Part shown: piece after piece, positions 10,601 through 23,410 of the stretch
Layout: each line of letters begins with the position of its first letter
How positions within the stretch are numbered: the first letter of the stretch is position 1
Translations under genes and position numbers: made by a program
The notes under the pieces: model-generated
The model's input: the letters and a program-made list of their open reading frames with translations, nothing else
What the model was told of the DNA's origin: nothing
Databases searched by the model: none
NCBI RefSeq assembly: GCF_036884655.1
Contig: NC_088327.1
Coordinates: forward strand, 14,083,001 to 14,147,000
Direction of reading: 5' to 3'
From: Musa acuminata AAA Group
Taxonomy: Eukaryota; Streptophyta; Magnoliopsida; Zingiberales; Musaceae
Length of the DNA stretch: 64,000 nt

Positions 10601-13379
10601 AACAGAAGAAAAAAAATATATACAGAGATCTAGAATTTCCATTTAGTCAACTACAGCATCTCGTAGAATATGCAGAATTAGCGGCGGAAACAAAAAATCC
10701 ACAAAAAGGAAGGACTTTATGAATATTGAAGACACACCTGAATATGTAAAAGGTGAGTTTAATGTTGGTGGATAATGAACATCTTCTATTAATTTTGCCA
10801 ATATGAGAAAAATAGCACCCATTTGTTGTTCAAAAGATCCTGTCAAGGTAACCAGCCTATCATTTAGGCCAGTGCTATTATCTTGAGGCGATATTTTAAT
10901 CCCAGCCCCGGAGTCTTCTGTAAAAGACCTGCAAAATTGATGGCATGCTTCAACCACTTTTAATCAGGAAACCGAAGGGGCACAAAAAGTGGTAGATGAG
11001 CATAAACGATGAAATGCTATAATATAATAAATCAGCCTGCAAAAGTGAAAATGGGAAACAAGGCCAATCTCAGCCTAAGAGCTAAAACTTATTTTCACCT
11101 AATTTCAAGTATCGCAATGGACAACTAACTATTAAGGAATATGATTGAACAAAAATATACTTTATAGTTGATCCGCCTTTTCCAATTATAGCACCACATG
11201 AGCTATTAGGAATAATGAGCCTGACATTTAATCTACCTTCAGCATCATTACTCTCTTCCACCTGTATGATGGAAAACAAAACTTCAGAGAGAGCATAGTT
11301 CTTAAAAAGAACTAAAATTAACATACAAACCATACCTCATTTAGCAATTTTTCCAGGATCAGTTCCATCGCCTTTACTACTTCACTAAATGACCCAGAAA
11401 TCAATATTATTCTATCTGATGTTCCTGGAAAGACTTCATTACTACGTGATAGCTGAATACGAGCTCCAGATTGTGACTGAAATTCAGTAATTGTTGATCC
11501 ACCCTTCCCAATGATACACCCTGCTGCCGCGTTTTTTACAAGAAACCTAATGCATGTGTGTTTCTCCTTATCATCTAAGAAGAATTTACTAAATCAGATT
11601 TATTGAAGAAACAAAATTCTGTTTCCATGTAGTATTCTTGCAAAGGGCATAAAATGCCAACATTATGCAGCATGGTTGAAACTTGTGACAAGTTAATACA
11701 TGAAAGAAAAATATATATCTTATGGCAGCATAAAATTTTATATAAACAGCATAAAAAAGGCTTGCAGACTATTTTCTCAGACACTAAATAATGTGGTAGA
11801 ATCTTTAAGGCAGAAAACTAACAATTCTCTTTCACCAGACTTTCATATGGATAGTGAGGAGACATGTTTGGAATTGTAAGAGATAGATACCTGAAGATAT
11901 TTAAACAATAGACAGATGATATTTAATGTCTCAAAAAGCCTTGCACAAAGGCACAAAGTATAAAGATATATTTGGCAAGAGTTCTGCATATAAGAAGCAG
12001 TTAACTTGAACATCCACGCATATCTCCAACATTTTAATAGACAAGCCTCTAACAACGATGAGCTTCTATTACTTAGAGCCAGTTGTTCCTCATTTATAGT
12101 CTTTGTCTAATCTCATAAAGTATAATCCATCATCACTTTATATGTGAAGCCCAAGGACAACATGTAGGGTCATAATTTAGCAAAGTCAATATTAATCTAG
12201 AAGGTTTTTGAACTTCTTTAAAGAACAAACAGCATGTCAAACACTCTAATGTCACACTAAAGGACTTTCGGTTTCAGAACATGCCATCATGATCGTTATG
12301 CTGACCAGCATGGATTGAGATGGAGTCTGTTATATAATGGGACTTATGTCAACCTTATCTAGTGTTGGCACACACTTGCACTGCTGTCATGCATTTAATT
12401 TGGTATCTTATTTGCATGGCAAGCATGTGCAAAACTCGAAACATACTCTTAGTAATCTCTGCCATGTTGATAAAAAGTAGTAATAAATTAACACGATGAA
12501 GCAGATGAACAAATAAGTCATTCGGATGAAGTGAATAAGATAAGCACAAAAGAAGCACGTCTCTAAGCTGGACTTCAATACAAAGGATAAGCTACGATGC
12601 TATAGAAGACCTAGGATATAAAAGATATGCCATCATTATCCCTTTTACATGAGCATCAGCCAAAGTGAAGTACTAAAATGGTTTATGCCTAAACCAGTAA
12701 TTATACTGTATCTCTTAGTCATTTCAATTAGAGGCTCTAAGATGGTGGCTAACCGAACTATTAAGAGAAACATGCAAAGCGCTGACCACAAGAGAGTAAA
12801 TTAGTCTCTGGACCATCAATGGTATTACTCAAGTCATTATACGGCCCACAGGTAAGTCACAGAGAGATTGTAGCTCAAACAAGCTAGTCCGTTAATCCAC
12901 TCACGCTGTTCCGTCCCCAAAATCAAGTCAATGTCAACGAAACCCTAATCTCTTCCTGTTCCAAATCATCCTTTCAATCTAGAACATCATGAAACTGGCA
13001 TACTTCTCAGAACAGGTTACACAAAGCATTAAAGCAAAATTTTCGGAGTTCTGCTAGGGTCCTTCCTTTATAGGATAACATCTATGCATATGACTACTAT
13101 TCTTCCAACAAAGTTAGAACAAGCACCATGACGCAGCACAATCTCACTTGCTTTTCTCGTCATATTTTCCGGTATAATGATACCACACCACAAAACCCTA
13201 CGTCTATCCACATTCGCATAGACTAAAACACAGCCGTCTACGAGATCAAGAGGAGAAATTCAAGAATCGAAGAAAACGAGAGGCGATCCGGTTTTACCTA
13301 GAAGTGGGGATCTGGAGCGCTGCGACCGCCGCGGGGCGGTGTCGGGAGAGGAATCACCGTGCAGGTCGGGGGACTCCAT
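7606..13379 (-). CDS. Triple-KH-domain RNA-binding protein (BTR1L / NOVA / PCBP type)
   Basis: Complete eight-exon gene predicting 340 aa. Exons in minus order: 13379-13298, 11574-11336, 11261-11161, 10928-10738, 10140-10025, 8471-8328, 7835-7774, 7693-7606; all introns are GT-AG and the frame is kept at every junction. The start was chosen at MESPDLHG because it opens the family-like acidic/Ser N-terminus. KH1 has GKGG at residues 50-53 (exon 2), KH2 GKGG at 134-137 (exon 3), KH3 GRGG at 280-283 (exon 6); the invariant GxxG loops are intact. A Pro/Gly/Tyr-rich linker lies between KH2 and KH3. KH proteins bind single-stranded RNA; the closest family I recall is Arabidopsis BTR1/BTR1L, named for binding a tobamovirus RNA. 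Intron 1 (1.7 kb) contains AACCCTAA-type telo-box motifs near 12942 and 13193. Role in this plant is inferred. Confidence 0.92.
8142..8185. repeat. Short tandem duplication in KH-gene intron 6
   Basis: GATTGTAAAACATTCTGCCA (20 bp) is repeated back to back with a further partial copy, inside the intron between the sixth and seventh coding exons. It is probably replication slippage. Confidence 0.8.
10288..10380. repeat. 44-bp tandem duplication in KH-gene intron 4
   Basis: A segment beginning ATTGCAGGAGGTTCTCATGC and ending TTTAACAGTGCAATTT occurs twice in immediate succession with one or two mismatches. It lies within the intron between coding exons 4 and 5 and has no coding effect. Confidence 0.85.
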
Positions 13380-13560
13380 GGCGAAAGATTCAGGGAGGCA
13401 GGGGAGGAGAAGGGAGCGGAAGGGGAACGGGAAGGGGGAAAGGAATGGAACGCGTCCTTCTTCTTCCTCTCTCTCTCTCAAATCATGCGCGAAGGAAAGG
13501 AACGACTTCAGGGTTCTCTCACGTCTTCCTCCTCGCCCGCCTCCCTTTTAACCGCGGTGA
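13380..13560 (-). promoter_or_regulatory. 5' UTR and proximal promoter of the KH gene
   Basis: Upstream of the chosen ATG on the minus strand is a CT-rich leader (GA-rich on plus, about 13380-13500) typical of plant 5' UTRs, followed by a GC-rich segment. No clear TATA box was seen. The exact transcription start is not determinable from sequence. Confidence 0.4.
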
Positions 13561-15100
13561 CTCACTCCTTTGTTAGCTTGAGCCGTTGGATATACTAACC
13601 CCTCTTCTGTCGACCGTTCAAAGACTAAAAGAATTAACATCATTATACATCTCTGTTTTCTTTTATGAAATTAATTTGTTTTCAGCGAATTCTTCAGAAA
13701 AATCTTTTTTTGTTTTTGTTTTTTTTCTTCGTTCACTTCAGAAAAATTAACATCATTATGCACCCCTGAAAAATATTTTTCAGGGGTCCTCATCTTTTCA
13801 TAATTTAAAATATATCCTTGACATGAAACAATAATATAATTTTATCCAACGGTCCACAAAAGTGAACATATCTAATTTCTTTACTATAATATTTTTAAAT
13901 AGATTTACAATGTGTTCTAAATCGCTATAAAGATATTTAAAATCTTAAACCTACCATAAAAATCTGTTTTCATTCTTAAGCCAATAATGATAATTTTATT
14001 TTTTTATTTTTATATAAATTAATTTCTACTAATTTTGAGCCAACGTATCTCTTTTTTTTTCTTTTCAATAAAAAACACTAGGTATTATAAATAACATAAG
14101 GTGTTCTGTGTTGAGTTATGTTCAAATGTATTCCGGAAATTATGAAAAGATGAAGGCACCCTTAGAAAATATTTATAAAAAAAAACACAACCTAGAAAAA
14201 AAATTCAAAAAAACGTTTTTTTGGGAGGAAAAATCACCATTTATCTTTTTAGTCTTGATTGTAAAATATTATTAAATACTATTTTGTTCTTAATAAACTC
14301 CAACTCTGCTACTTTGGCAGTGGATATAGAACATATGGCAAGCTATTTCTGGTATTAATTGAAACGATGCACCAGTCGTTGTCTGTACTTACTTCAGCTT
14401 AAAAGTACCCCCACGTGGCCCACAACATGATGGGGGCATTATGTGTCACGAACGCTGAAAGAGTAGTAGGCCCACATTATCTACTGCCCGCACAGTATTC
14501 AATGTCAGAGGGAAATGTGTCCTTTTGAAATTTATATGGCCTTGTGCATGTATGTTATAAAATGTTAATTATGTTCAAAAACGATATGATAAAAATTTCT
14601 CACCTATCGAGATTGATTTGATTCATAATTTAATAAATTAAATATCTAGTGAATTTTTTTTTTTTTTTTTTACTTTTCTCAGAAACCATATTTTTTTAGA
14701 TTTTTTTTTCTGTCAACCATCTGTCTTTTTTTTCCTCTATTTTGTTTGTACTGATCAAGATATCTTTTTTTTAACGGTATCCCTTTTCTTTCTTTTTTTT
14801 TACTCTTCTTCACTTTTAATACAATTTTAACTATTCATTTATCTCATCTCACCCCTAACCCTTTTAACCTTGAAAATACTTTTGACTTCGTTCACTTTGC
14901 AATCCAAACTCTTCTCAAACTCACATCTACAAACTATACCTCTTGGTATAGTCAATTTTATTCTTTTTAAGAGGCTATAATCTTATGGGTTATATAAATA
15001 GCATTATTATTTATTCTCCACAGATGATTAAAAAGAATAATCTTGAAGTTATTAATCCTAAATATATATTTTTTTTGGACTCATCAAGATCATCTTCTTA
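13561..15100. other. AT-rich intergenic sequence
   Basis: Homopolymer T and A runs dominate (for example 14650-14800). No coding similarity, RNA gene or clear transposon termini were seen. The 5' LTR expected for the downstream Copia element is not recognisable here, so the element is probably truncated at its left end. Confidence 0.4.
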
Positions 15101-17576
15101 GAAGTGCTATCATTGGCTTTCTCTCTCTCTCTCTCCTTAAATCATTCTCTATTTAGCCTCTACAAATCTTCTTATAAAGTATGGTCCAAGCTTGTAACAA
15201 TGTATCCTAACCAATCTCTGATCATCTCATGTAATTTTGAGAAACTCTCTTCAAACTTTCGAAGCACACAAAATATATTTATAACTACATGCAAGCTTAC
15301 AAAACTCAAGCTCATGTACCTCTTGATGGTAAAGAGATCATTTTTTATGTATTAAACGATCTTAGTCGAAATTATAAAAAGATCTCAGCTATGATTTGTG
15401 CTCGTGATAATCCTATATCTTTTGAAGAACTTCATGATAAGCTTTCTGACTATAAAGCCTATCTTAAGCAAGAGTCGTCACCTTCTGATGATGCTTCTAT
15501 TACTGTCAATTTTACTAACAAAGTAATAAAGGCAAGATCCACAACTAGCAAAATAATCATCCAAATAATTATTTTGGAGGCAATATGCAATAACGTCATA
15601 ACAAAAGTCTCAACAAATATAATTAATAATTCAACAACAAAGTCATATGTGACTTGCAAGGTTATGTTGCTAAGAAATGTCATCACTTGCAAGTTGCTAT
15701 TCCATGAATGTTCCAACCTTCATATCCATCTTATTCTATATATTCTACTGCATCATCGGTTTTTTGTGCCACCATGGCATGCTCACTTTTTTGCTTAGTC
15801 TTTTCAACTATTATCAAACTGGTTTGTCGATTATGGGGCTTCTTATTATGTCACATCTAACTTGAATAATCTATCTCTTCATTCAGATTATCATGGTTCA
15901 GATGATATCATGATAGGTGATGACAAATGTCTCAAAATAGCTCATACTGGTTTTACAAACCTTCCTTCTTCCTTAAAATCTTTTTTATTTTTTGATATTC
16001 TTTGTATTCCTAATATGAAGAAGAACCTAATATTTGTCTCTAAATTATGTTCTTCTAATAATGTTTCTGTTGAATTCTTACCATCTTCATTTGTTGTGAA
16101 GGATCTCAACATGGGACACAGGGCCCGAATAGAGATGGAGTTTATGAGTAGCCAACTTTTATATCATCCAAATCTTTCTTTGCTTTAGCCACCATCAATG
16201 CTCCATTTCAAGAATGACATAATCATTTAGGGCATACTTCTTTTAAGGTTCTAAATCATATTGTTTATTCTTATAATTTACCTTTATCGCAATTATCTTA
16301 TCATCCCTTTTCGTGCAACTCATGCAAATACAATAAAATGTACAAGCTTCCATTTTCTACATCCTCTCACACAAGTAATTCGCCTGTTAGACTTATATAT
16401 TCTGATGTTTGAGGTCCTTCACCAATACAATCTTATAATAGATTTAACTACCATGTTATCTTTAATAACCATGTCATAAAGCACATGTGGTTATTTCCCA
16501 TGATGCAAAAATCTGAAGTATTTATCATTTTTTCGAAGTTCAAACTTATTATTGAAAAGTTCTTTTTATTATTGAAAAGTTCTTTTAATAATCCATCATT
16601 TCATTTTACTCTGATAATGGTAGTGAATTTCAAAAACTTTATAACTTTTTTTTGAAACAAATGGAATCTCTCATTTTCTTATCCCTCCATATACTCCTAA
16701 ACATAATGGAACCATGGACCGTCGTCATCAGCACATATCCAAACTAGTCTCACACTCCTTACTCAACTTCCTTACCTCTTCAATTTTGATCTCATGCATT
16801 TGTCACATCAACTTATTGTATCAACCGCATGCCTACACTAGTTCTAAACATAATTTTACCATTTGCAAAACTATTTGAATTCACTTTTAACTATAGTAAA
16901 TTACATATTTTTTGGTGTCTATGTTATCTATGGTTAAAACCTTACACTCATAACAAATTGGAAGCCTGATCAAAACCATGTGTCTTCCTTAGATATTCCA
17001 CTAATCAAAGCGCTTTAAAATATTTTGATCCATCAACTAAAAGAATTCTTATTTCTCGTCATGTTGATTTTGTAGAATCTATTTTTCCTTATAAATCACT
17101 TGGCCCCCTTTTACCTAGACTAACTTTTAATAACTTTGTTGATTGGGTTCCACAAATTTATGAGCTATCTCATATTATCATTCCCATTCAGGTTGAAACA
17201 TCAACCCCACCCACCGATCCAAAAATTTTATCCATTTGAATCCCACCAGGTCCTTCCTCAATAGTATATGATGAACAACATGTCATTTCATCTATCCAGC
17301 TACCTTATGCATCAGGCAACAAGAGAATTCACAACAAGGTTTGGTTTCAGTATCCTCTACTTCATTTTTTTCTCATTCAATACGTCCTAGATATGGCATT
17401 GACCATATACCAATTCATCAATAGTTACTAGATCCAAAAATCAAGTTTTTAAACCAAATAAATGTTTCTTTATTTCCATAAAACAATTCCAAAATTTTAT
17501 TGATGAGTCTTCCACTTTTAATCAAGCCATCAAAATTCTTGAATGGCGAACTACGATGTCTAAGGAATATAATGCT

Positions 17577-17638
17577 AGTTACAAGTGTCCTACAAGCCAA
17601 TTACATAAGTAGTGATATGTGTAATACGCTACATAGTC

Positions 17639-17671
<33 letters not shown>

Positions 17672-19302
17672 TGATTAATATATTATGATATCCATGTATC
17701 TGTGCAATGAGAATTGGATCTTGATGAAATCATGATAATGAGACCAATTCGCCTATAAATATAAACCCTAAATATTCTTGGTCATAGATTACTCGAAATG
17801 GACATCGAGATAACTGGAGAGACCGGTATACTATATACTCGTTCATATGATGGAGGCAGCTAGTCTCATAGTTGCTTATGTGGAGACATTAGGGATATAG
17901 CGTATGTGCTCATTGGAGAATGAGTTCACTGAATGATCCGCTTACGGAATGTTGGATGGTTATTGATATCTCATCATCAGGCAACAGTTCTGTGATCCTA
18001 GTTATGTGTCTAGTTTTTAGACTTGAGATACCAAGGATGCCCTGAATGGGCACTCTACTCTTTGATATTGGACTTATATATTTAAAAGTTATAGATCTAA
18101 GACAACCAGTCATTAGGAGTAGTAACCAACATTACAAAGGTAATTGATGTCAATAGAGGATCATCCACTCTCGGTATCATGAGAAGAATGTCTTTCTTAT
18201 TCTTGCTTAAGCAAATTCCTAGCTAAGGTCATTCGGATCGAGAAATAAAGAGTTCTCCAAGAGAATTCGATTAGAGCAAGGCTTAAGTAGATTTCATTTG
18301 GACTTAACATCATGCTCGGTATACGATCTTTAAGATATTAGATGGATGAGGGACTATAGATATATGATAACTAAAAGCAAATAAGTCCAATATATTATAT
18401 CCTCTTACACCGTTTAGGGACTATGGCGCAGTAGCCTAGTATATCCATAGTCGATAAATTAAGTGAATTATTATGGGTTGATAATTCACTGAATCAAAAT
18501 GAGTTTTAATATGTGCAACTCATAGCCAGCTCAGTATTGAGCCTAGAGGGTCACATATATATGGTGGATGATACAATAAAGATTGGATATATGATATCCA
18601 ATAAGCCTTTGTTTTATTGGATCCATTGGGTAAGACCTAATAAAAGTTTAGAGTTGATAGTTAGATAAATATCCAATTTCTATTAAGCTAGGAATAATTT
18701 GATAGAGATCCAGTATCCAATATGCTAGGATAATTAAATGGAGATCCAATATCCAATGTGCTAGGATAATTAGATGGAGATCCAATACCTAATAGGGCCA
18801 GATCCATTAGGTTTAGTAAATAAGGCTCTCTATAAAAGAGATATGAGACTAAAAGGGTTATAAGGCTGAACCGCTTTAACAGCCAACTCCCTGACCTCTC
18901 CCCTTCTTCCTCTAGGAATCTGTCCCCCCTATGGTGTGAGAGGACAACAAAAGATTTGCCCAAAGATTTGCCCCTTTGCTGATGCCCCTATTTGCGTGGT
19001 GGTATGCAAAAGCAAGGAAAGAATGCCTTACACGAGGAGGTGCATCGTCACTTTATCCATCGTATGTATCACCGCTAAAGAGGAGCTTGTGAGAGCTCCT
19101 TCATCCACAGACTTGGATCTGTAATCTTAGAGATAAACAATCTCTCTTAGGTGAGAGCGTCTCACAAATCTTACATAATTTTTGGTTTCAAGAGTTTTTC
19201 GCTCTCAATCGTCACATAAAGATCTTATATCATTCTTTTGGGAAACTAGTTTTATCCTCTATTTTTTGCTATGTATGTGATGCTCTCCCAAGGTTTTCCA
19301 AT
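17577..19302 (+). mobile_element. Solo-LTR-like element nested in the Copia RT (copy 1)
   Basis: A 1726-bp insertion bounded by the 10-bp direct repeat ATATAATGCT (17567-17576 and 19303-19312), which also marks where the Copia RT reading resumes. It is similar along most of its length to 61124-63146, for example GAATGAGTTCACTGA, TCCGCTTACGGAATGTTGGATGG and AGACTTGAGATACCAAGGAT. A TATA box (TATAAAAGAG near 18832) about 470 bp from its right end fits a U3-R-U5 layout, so a solo LTR is the simplest reading. The ends (TAG... / ...ATAT) are not canonical TG/CA, so a non-autonomous element cannot be excluded. It contains an (ATT)n microsatellite near 17641. Confidence 0.72.
17640..17673. repeat. 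(ATT)n microsatellite
   Basis: About eleven ATT/TTA triplets in a row inside the nested solo-LTR-like element. The second copy at 61.1-63.1 kb carries (TA)n tracts in the corresponding place. Confidence 0.9.
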
Positions 19303-21169
19303 ATATAATGCTTTATTATGAAATGGTGCATGAGACTTAGTCCCATCCCATTTAAGTCAAAACCTTATAGGGTGCAAATGGATTTTCGTATCAAACGAAA
19401 TCCTGATGGATCCATCAATAAGTATAAAGCAAGACTTATTGCAAATGGGTTTCATCAATGTCCAAGCATTGAGTATCATGACACATTTAGCCTAGTTATG
19501 AAACCAATAATAATTCATATTATTTTATATCTTACTTTGTGTAACAATTGGGACTTTGATAGTTGGACATAAATAGTATATTTCTTTATATTCATATTTT
19601 TTAGGATATATTTATGAAGCAACTTCAAGGCTTTATTGATCAGAATCTCCCTCAACATGTTTGTAAGTTGTGTAAGACTCTTTATGGTCTAAGCAGGCCC
19701 CTCATGCTTGGTATTATGAACTTCAAATATATCTAGTCTTAGTTGGATTTCATAATTCTCAATATGATAATTCATTATTCATTTATTTTCGTGAAGGTAT
19801 AATTATGTTTTTACTAGTTTACGTGGATTACTTAATTATTACTAATAATAAACTATCAATAATTAATTAGTTTATTCAACAACTTGGAAATAAGTTTTCT
19901 ATCGAAGATCTTGGCCCCTCAGCTATTTTCTTAGTTTTCAAGTAATCCACACAACAAAAGGTTTATTTCTTTCTCAACAGAAGTATATTCATGATCTTGT
20001 TGATCGTACCAAAATGCTCGAAGCTAATATCGTTACTATAACAATTTCTATAAGTGTTCATCTTACCTTATTAGTGCTAATCTTAATGATACTATTGAGT
20101 ATCATCAAATTGTTGGTAGTATATAATAGTTGACATTTACTCATTCGAATATTGCATATATAGTGAATAAATTATCTTAATTTGTACACAAGCCTACTTC
20201 CAGACATTTGTTAAATGTCTACTTCGGTACTAAGGGCCACCATTGATCATGGCTTATTTATCCAAAAGAACTATCCTATATTACTTCATATATTTTTGGA
20301 TGTCTATTGTTAGGTAATAAGAATGACAAGACATTTACTAGTACTTATATTATATTTCTTGATCACAATATAATCTCGAGTTTTAAGAAACAATACTCTA
20401 TTGCAAGATAATCTATAGAGGCTGAATATTGAGCGGTTGCTTCTTCAACTGTTGAACTTTGTTAGATTCGATTATTGCTATATGAATTATTTATCACAAT
20501 CTCTAATCCTCCATCTATATATCCTGACAATATCGGAACGACATATCTATATGTGAATCTTGTATTTCACTCTCAAATAAAACATATAGTTATTGACTTT
20601 CACTTTATTCTTAGTAATGTTCAAAATGGTGAGCTACATGTCTCTTATATATCATCTTCTAATCAACTTATGGATGCTCTTATCAAGTATTTATCTCATC
20701 AGCAATTTGTTCTACTTTGGTCCAAGATTGATGTATCTAATAGGAGCACCATCTTGTGGGGACATATTAAAAAAGATATTATTAAAAAAATGAATCATGA
20801 TAAAATGATCCTGATCCTCTCAATATTTTAATAATATATTATCATGATTCTAAATCATAAAATTTATGATAACATATTATCATGATTCTATCAATAAAAA
20901 ATTATGATCTTCTAAATAATGAAATGATTTAATGAATATTTTATATTTATTATTTATTAAAAATCATATAATTTTTATATTTTATAGTCTCTCTTTATGT
21001 ATATAAATTCACATTCACCATTAATAAAATTAAGCAAGTCATTTCTTCTCAATGAACTGATAGGTGGAGTTGAATGTGCAGTCGATGGCGATCCCGTCCT
21101 TGAGATTCGTGAACTGCATGCAACAATTATTACGCCAAGAACGTATGTCAACATGCATGCAGAGAAGCT

Positions 21170-21190
21170 TAATAGGTGAAGGGGCCCGAT
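21170..21190 (+). other. Polypurine tract of the Copia element
   Basis: AATAGGTGAAGGGGCCCGAT immediately precedes TGTTAG, the expected arrangement of a plus-strand primer followed by a 3' LTR start. Confidence 0.6.
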
Positions 21191-21722
21191 TGTTAGATTA
21201 CACGTGACATTATTTAATTATATAACATATATGATAAATGTGAATGAAAGTTCAATTACCGTAGACTTCCTAAAATGATAAATAGGAGTCCGATTGTTAG
21301 ATTACAAGTGACATTATTTAATTATATAATATATATGATAAATGTGAATGAAAGTTTAATTACCATAGACTTCCTGAAAAGATAAATAGGGAAAATTTTC
21401 ATAATTATTTATCTTAGATGCTATATTTCTTGCCAATAAATAAATAAAATCTCATATAGACTCCTATTGATAATGTAAATGTATTATCAATTTCTCTTGG
21501 TCCTTATTCCATAGTTTATAATAGTCATATAAAAGATAAGAAGATAGAAAAAACCAAGAAGAGTTCTTCTTACATATTTTCTTAATCATTATTTTCTTCG
21601 AAACAAACAATAGTGTGTTTGTAGATCATAAGAAAGATTTTCCAAATGAGTATGCAATTATAATATTTGATCTATGATTATTTGATTTTAATTATGATAT
21701 TAAAATTTTTCACATAATAACA
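21191..21722 (+). repeat. 3' LTR of the Copia element, with an internal 104-bp tandem duplication
   Basis: It starts TGTTAGATTACACGTGACAT after a polypurine tract and ends ...CACATAATAACA, giving the TG/CA ends of an LTR (about 532 bp). The first 104 bp (21191-21294) are duplicated directly at 21295-21391 with scattered mismatches. No matching 5' LTR was found in the window, so the right end rests on the CA terminus alone. Confidence 0.65.
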
Positions 21723-23410
21723 TAATTATAGTTTTTATGAGTATAATTAGTATTATAATCTATTTTAAAATCAATTATCTTAGATCACAAAAGCTTTAGA
21801 TCTCCAATCTATTTTGTTTATCACGGCCACCTTAATTATCTGCTCATGGCTGATAAAGGTTTATTTGTCCAAACGGATAAAATTACATACGGAAGGTCGC
21901 TGCCATATCGTAGTCGATAGGCTACATCAGTAACTTACTATCAACAATGTCGCTGTCAAAAGTCATAACCTTCCTTGGTCATCGACCCTACCACAGGTAG
22001 GGGCACTGCGGGCAAGAACACTACAAGCAGCGACTAGTATTGCACCGGCACTTCCATCGGCTCTATTTAGAGCAGCGACGAAGTAAACAACAACCGTGAT
22101 TGTTGCTTGCTATTGACGGCAACACAACAATGATGGACGGTGGTGCAACGTCAGGATGCTGGTGACTGCACATCGAATCGGTCGGAAAGCATTGCATGTG
22201 GTGGCACTGGCACTAGAGCGTGACTACCTTGTTAAGGACGATGACCATAATGTGGGCCATAGTGGTGTTACTTGACTGCATGATTAGTCACCAAAAGTAA
22301 TTGCGGGTTTCGACACAACAATGGTACAATGTCGTTGGCGCGATAGAGGGTCGCACAAGCGGGGGGAGGTGCCATTGGATGTCGCAACGTTGATATGGAT
22401 ATGGGTGGTAGTGATAGTAGACAACATAGGCGAGCGACAATCGCAGGTAGACGACTTGGGTAGTAGCTCCATTGTGCGTATGCGGCTTATAGATGAGGGA
22501 GAATCAATTTTGACCAAATCTTTCTCTTTAGATTTTGATTAGTTTCTTAATTTTGACTTTAGTCAAAATTAAATTTTGATATGATTTGACCGTTTTTTTA
22601 AGTCTTGGCGGAATTTCAATTGAATGTGATTCATATTTTGGATAGTCCTTATGTGATTTTGACTTAGTTTGGTCAAAATATCGACTTTGACAACCATTTG
22701 ATTTTAACTTAAGGTCAAAATCTAATTTTGATCTCGATCTTAACCCTGATTTAGATTTTAACTATTGAATAGTGATTTTAACCAGGTCACTACCCACAAT
22801 TCAATTTTGACTAGGTCAACTTTTCTCCATTTGATGTTGACCAAATCTTGATATAGTCAACTCCTATTTTTTCACCAATCAAACCTAATTTTGACGTGCC
22901 AGAATTGAAGTTTGACCGATTTTGGCCTTTGTGACTCCTAATTTTTTACTAGACCTAGATTTTGGCTGTGGCATGGTTAGATTTTAAACGCAACCTGATT
23001 TAAACCTACTTTGATCAGAATTTAGGTTTTTGATTGATTTTGACCGATTTTAATCTTGGGCAACTTTCATTTTTGACTGATCTAATTGGGTTGAAGTTTG
23101 ATCCAAGCTCAATTTGAATAGTCTAATTTAAAAAGATTAATTAGCCTAATTTAACATTCAATATAGAATTAAAAATAATATCAATTATAGAATTCTTTTA
23201 TAGTTTTTCATATAAAAAGTTGGTTTTCTGATATCTAAATTCTAATTATTACTTTTGGATATTTATGTAGTTATTCATATGCATACTTTTGGATATTTTT
23301 ATATAATTAATATTAAAAAATTTGATAAATATTATTTATAATTTATATTCGTAAGTTTTATTTGTCTCATAGTTATCAAAGCGACATAGGATGATAAGCT
23401 TATGTGTATC
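21723..23410. other. Intergenic; TTGAC/GTCAA-rich segment at 22530-23110
   Basis: The part at 21840-22510 has mixed composition with short open frames and no recognised protein. From about 22530 to 23110 TTTTGAC and GTCAAAA recur many times on both strands, giving a quasi-repetitive tract. After 23110 the sequence is AT-rich. It is probably old transposon DNA; no terminal repeats were identified. Confidence 0.4.

Larger units (their letters stand above)
15100..21722 (+). mobile_element. Decayed Ty1/Copia retrotransposon with nested insertion
   Basis: The Copia domain order gag, protease, integrase, RT, RNase H can be followed through many stops and frameshifts. Gag-like sequence with FYVLNDLSRNYKKISAMI lies at 15160-15500. 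Protease-like sequence at 15820-16180 reads VDYGASYYVTSN, with DYG replacing the catalytic DSG. Integrase-like sequence spans 16200-17250. RT begins about 17480 (EWRTTMSKEYNA), is split by an insertion at 17577-19302, and resumes with NLIGCKWIFRIKRNPDGS; its YVDD motif is YVDY near 19820. RNase H-like sequence (IEAEY..AVASSTVEL) lies around 20280-20830. A polypurine tract and a 3' LTR follow; no 5' LTR was found. The element cannot be autonomous. Confidence 0.88.
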
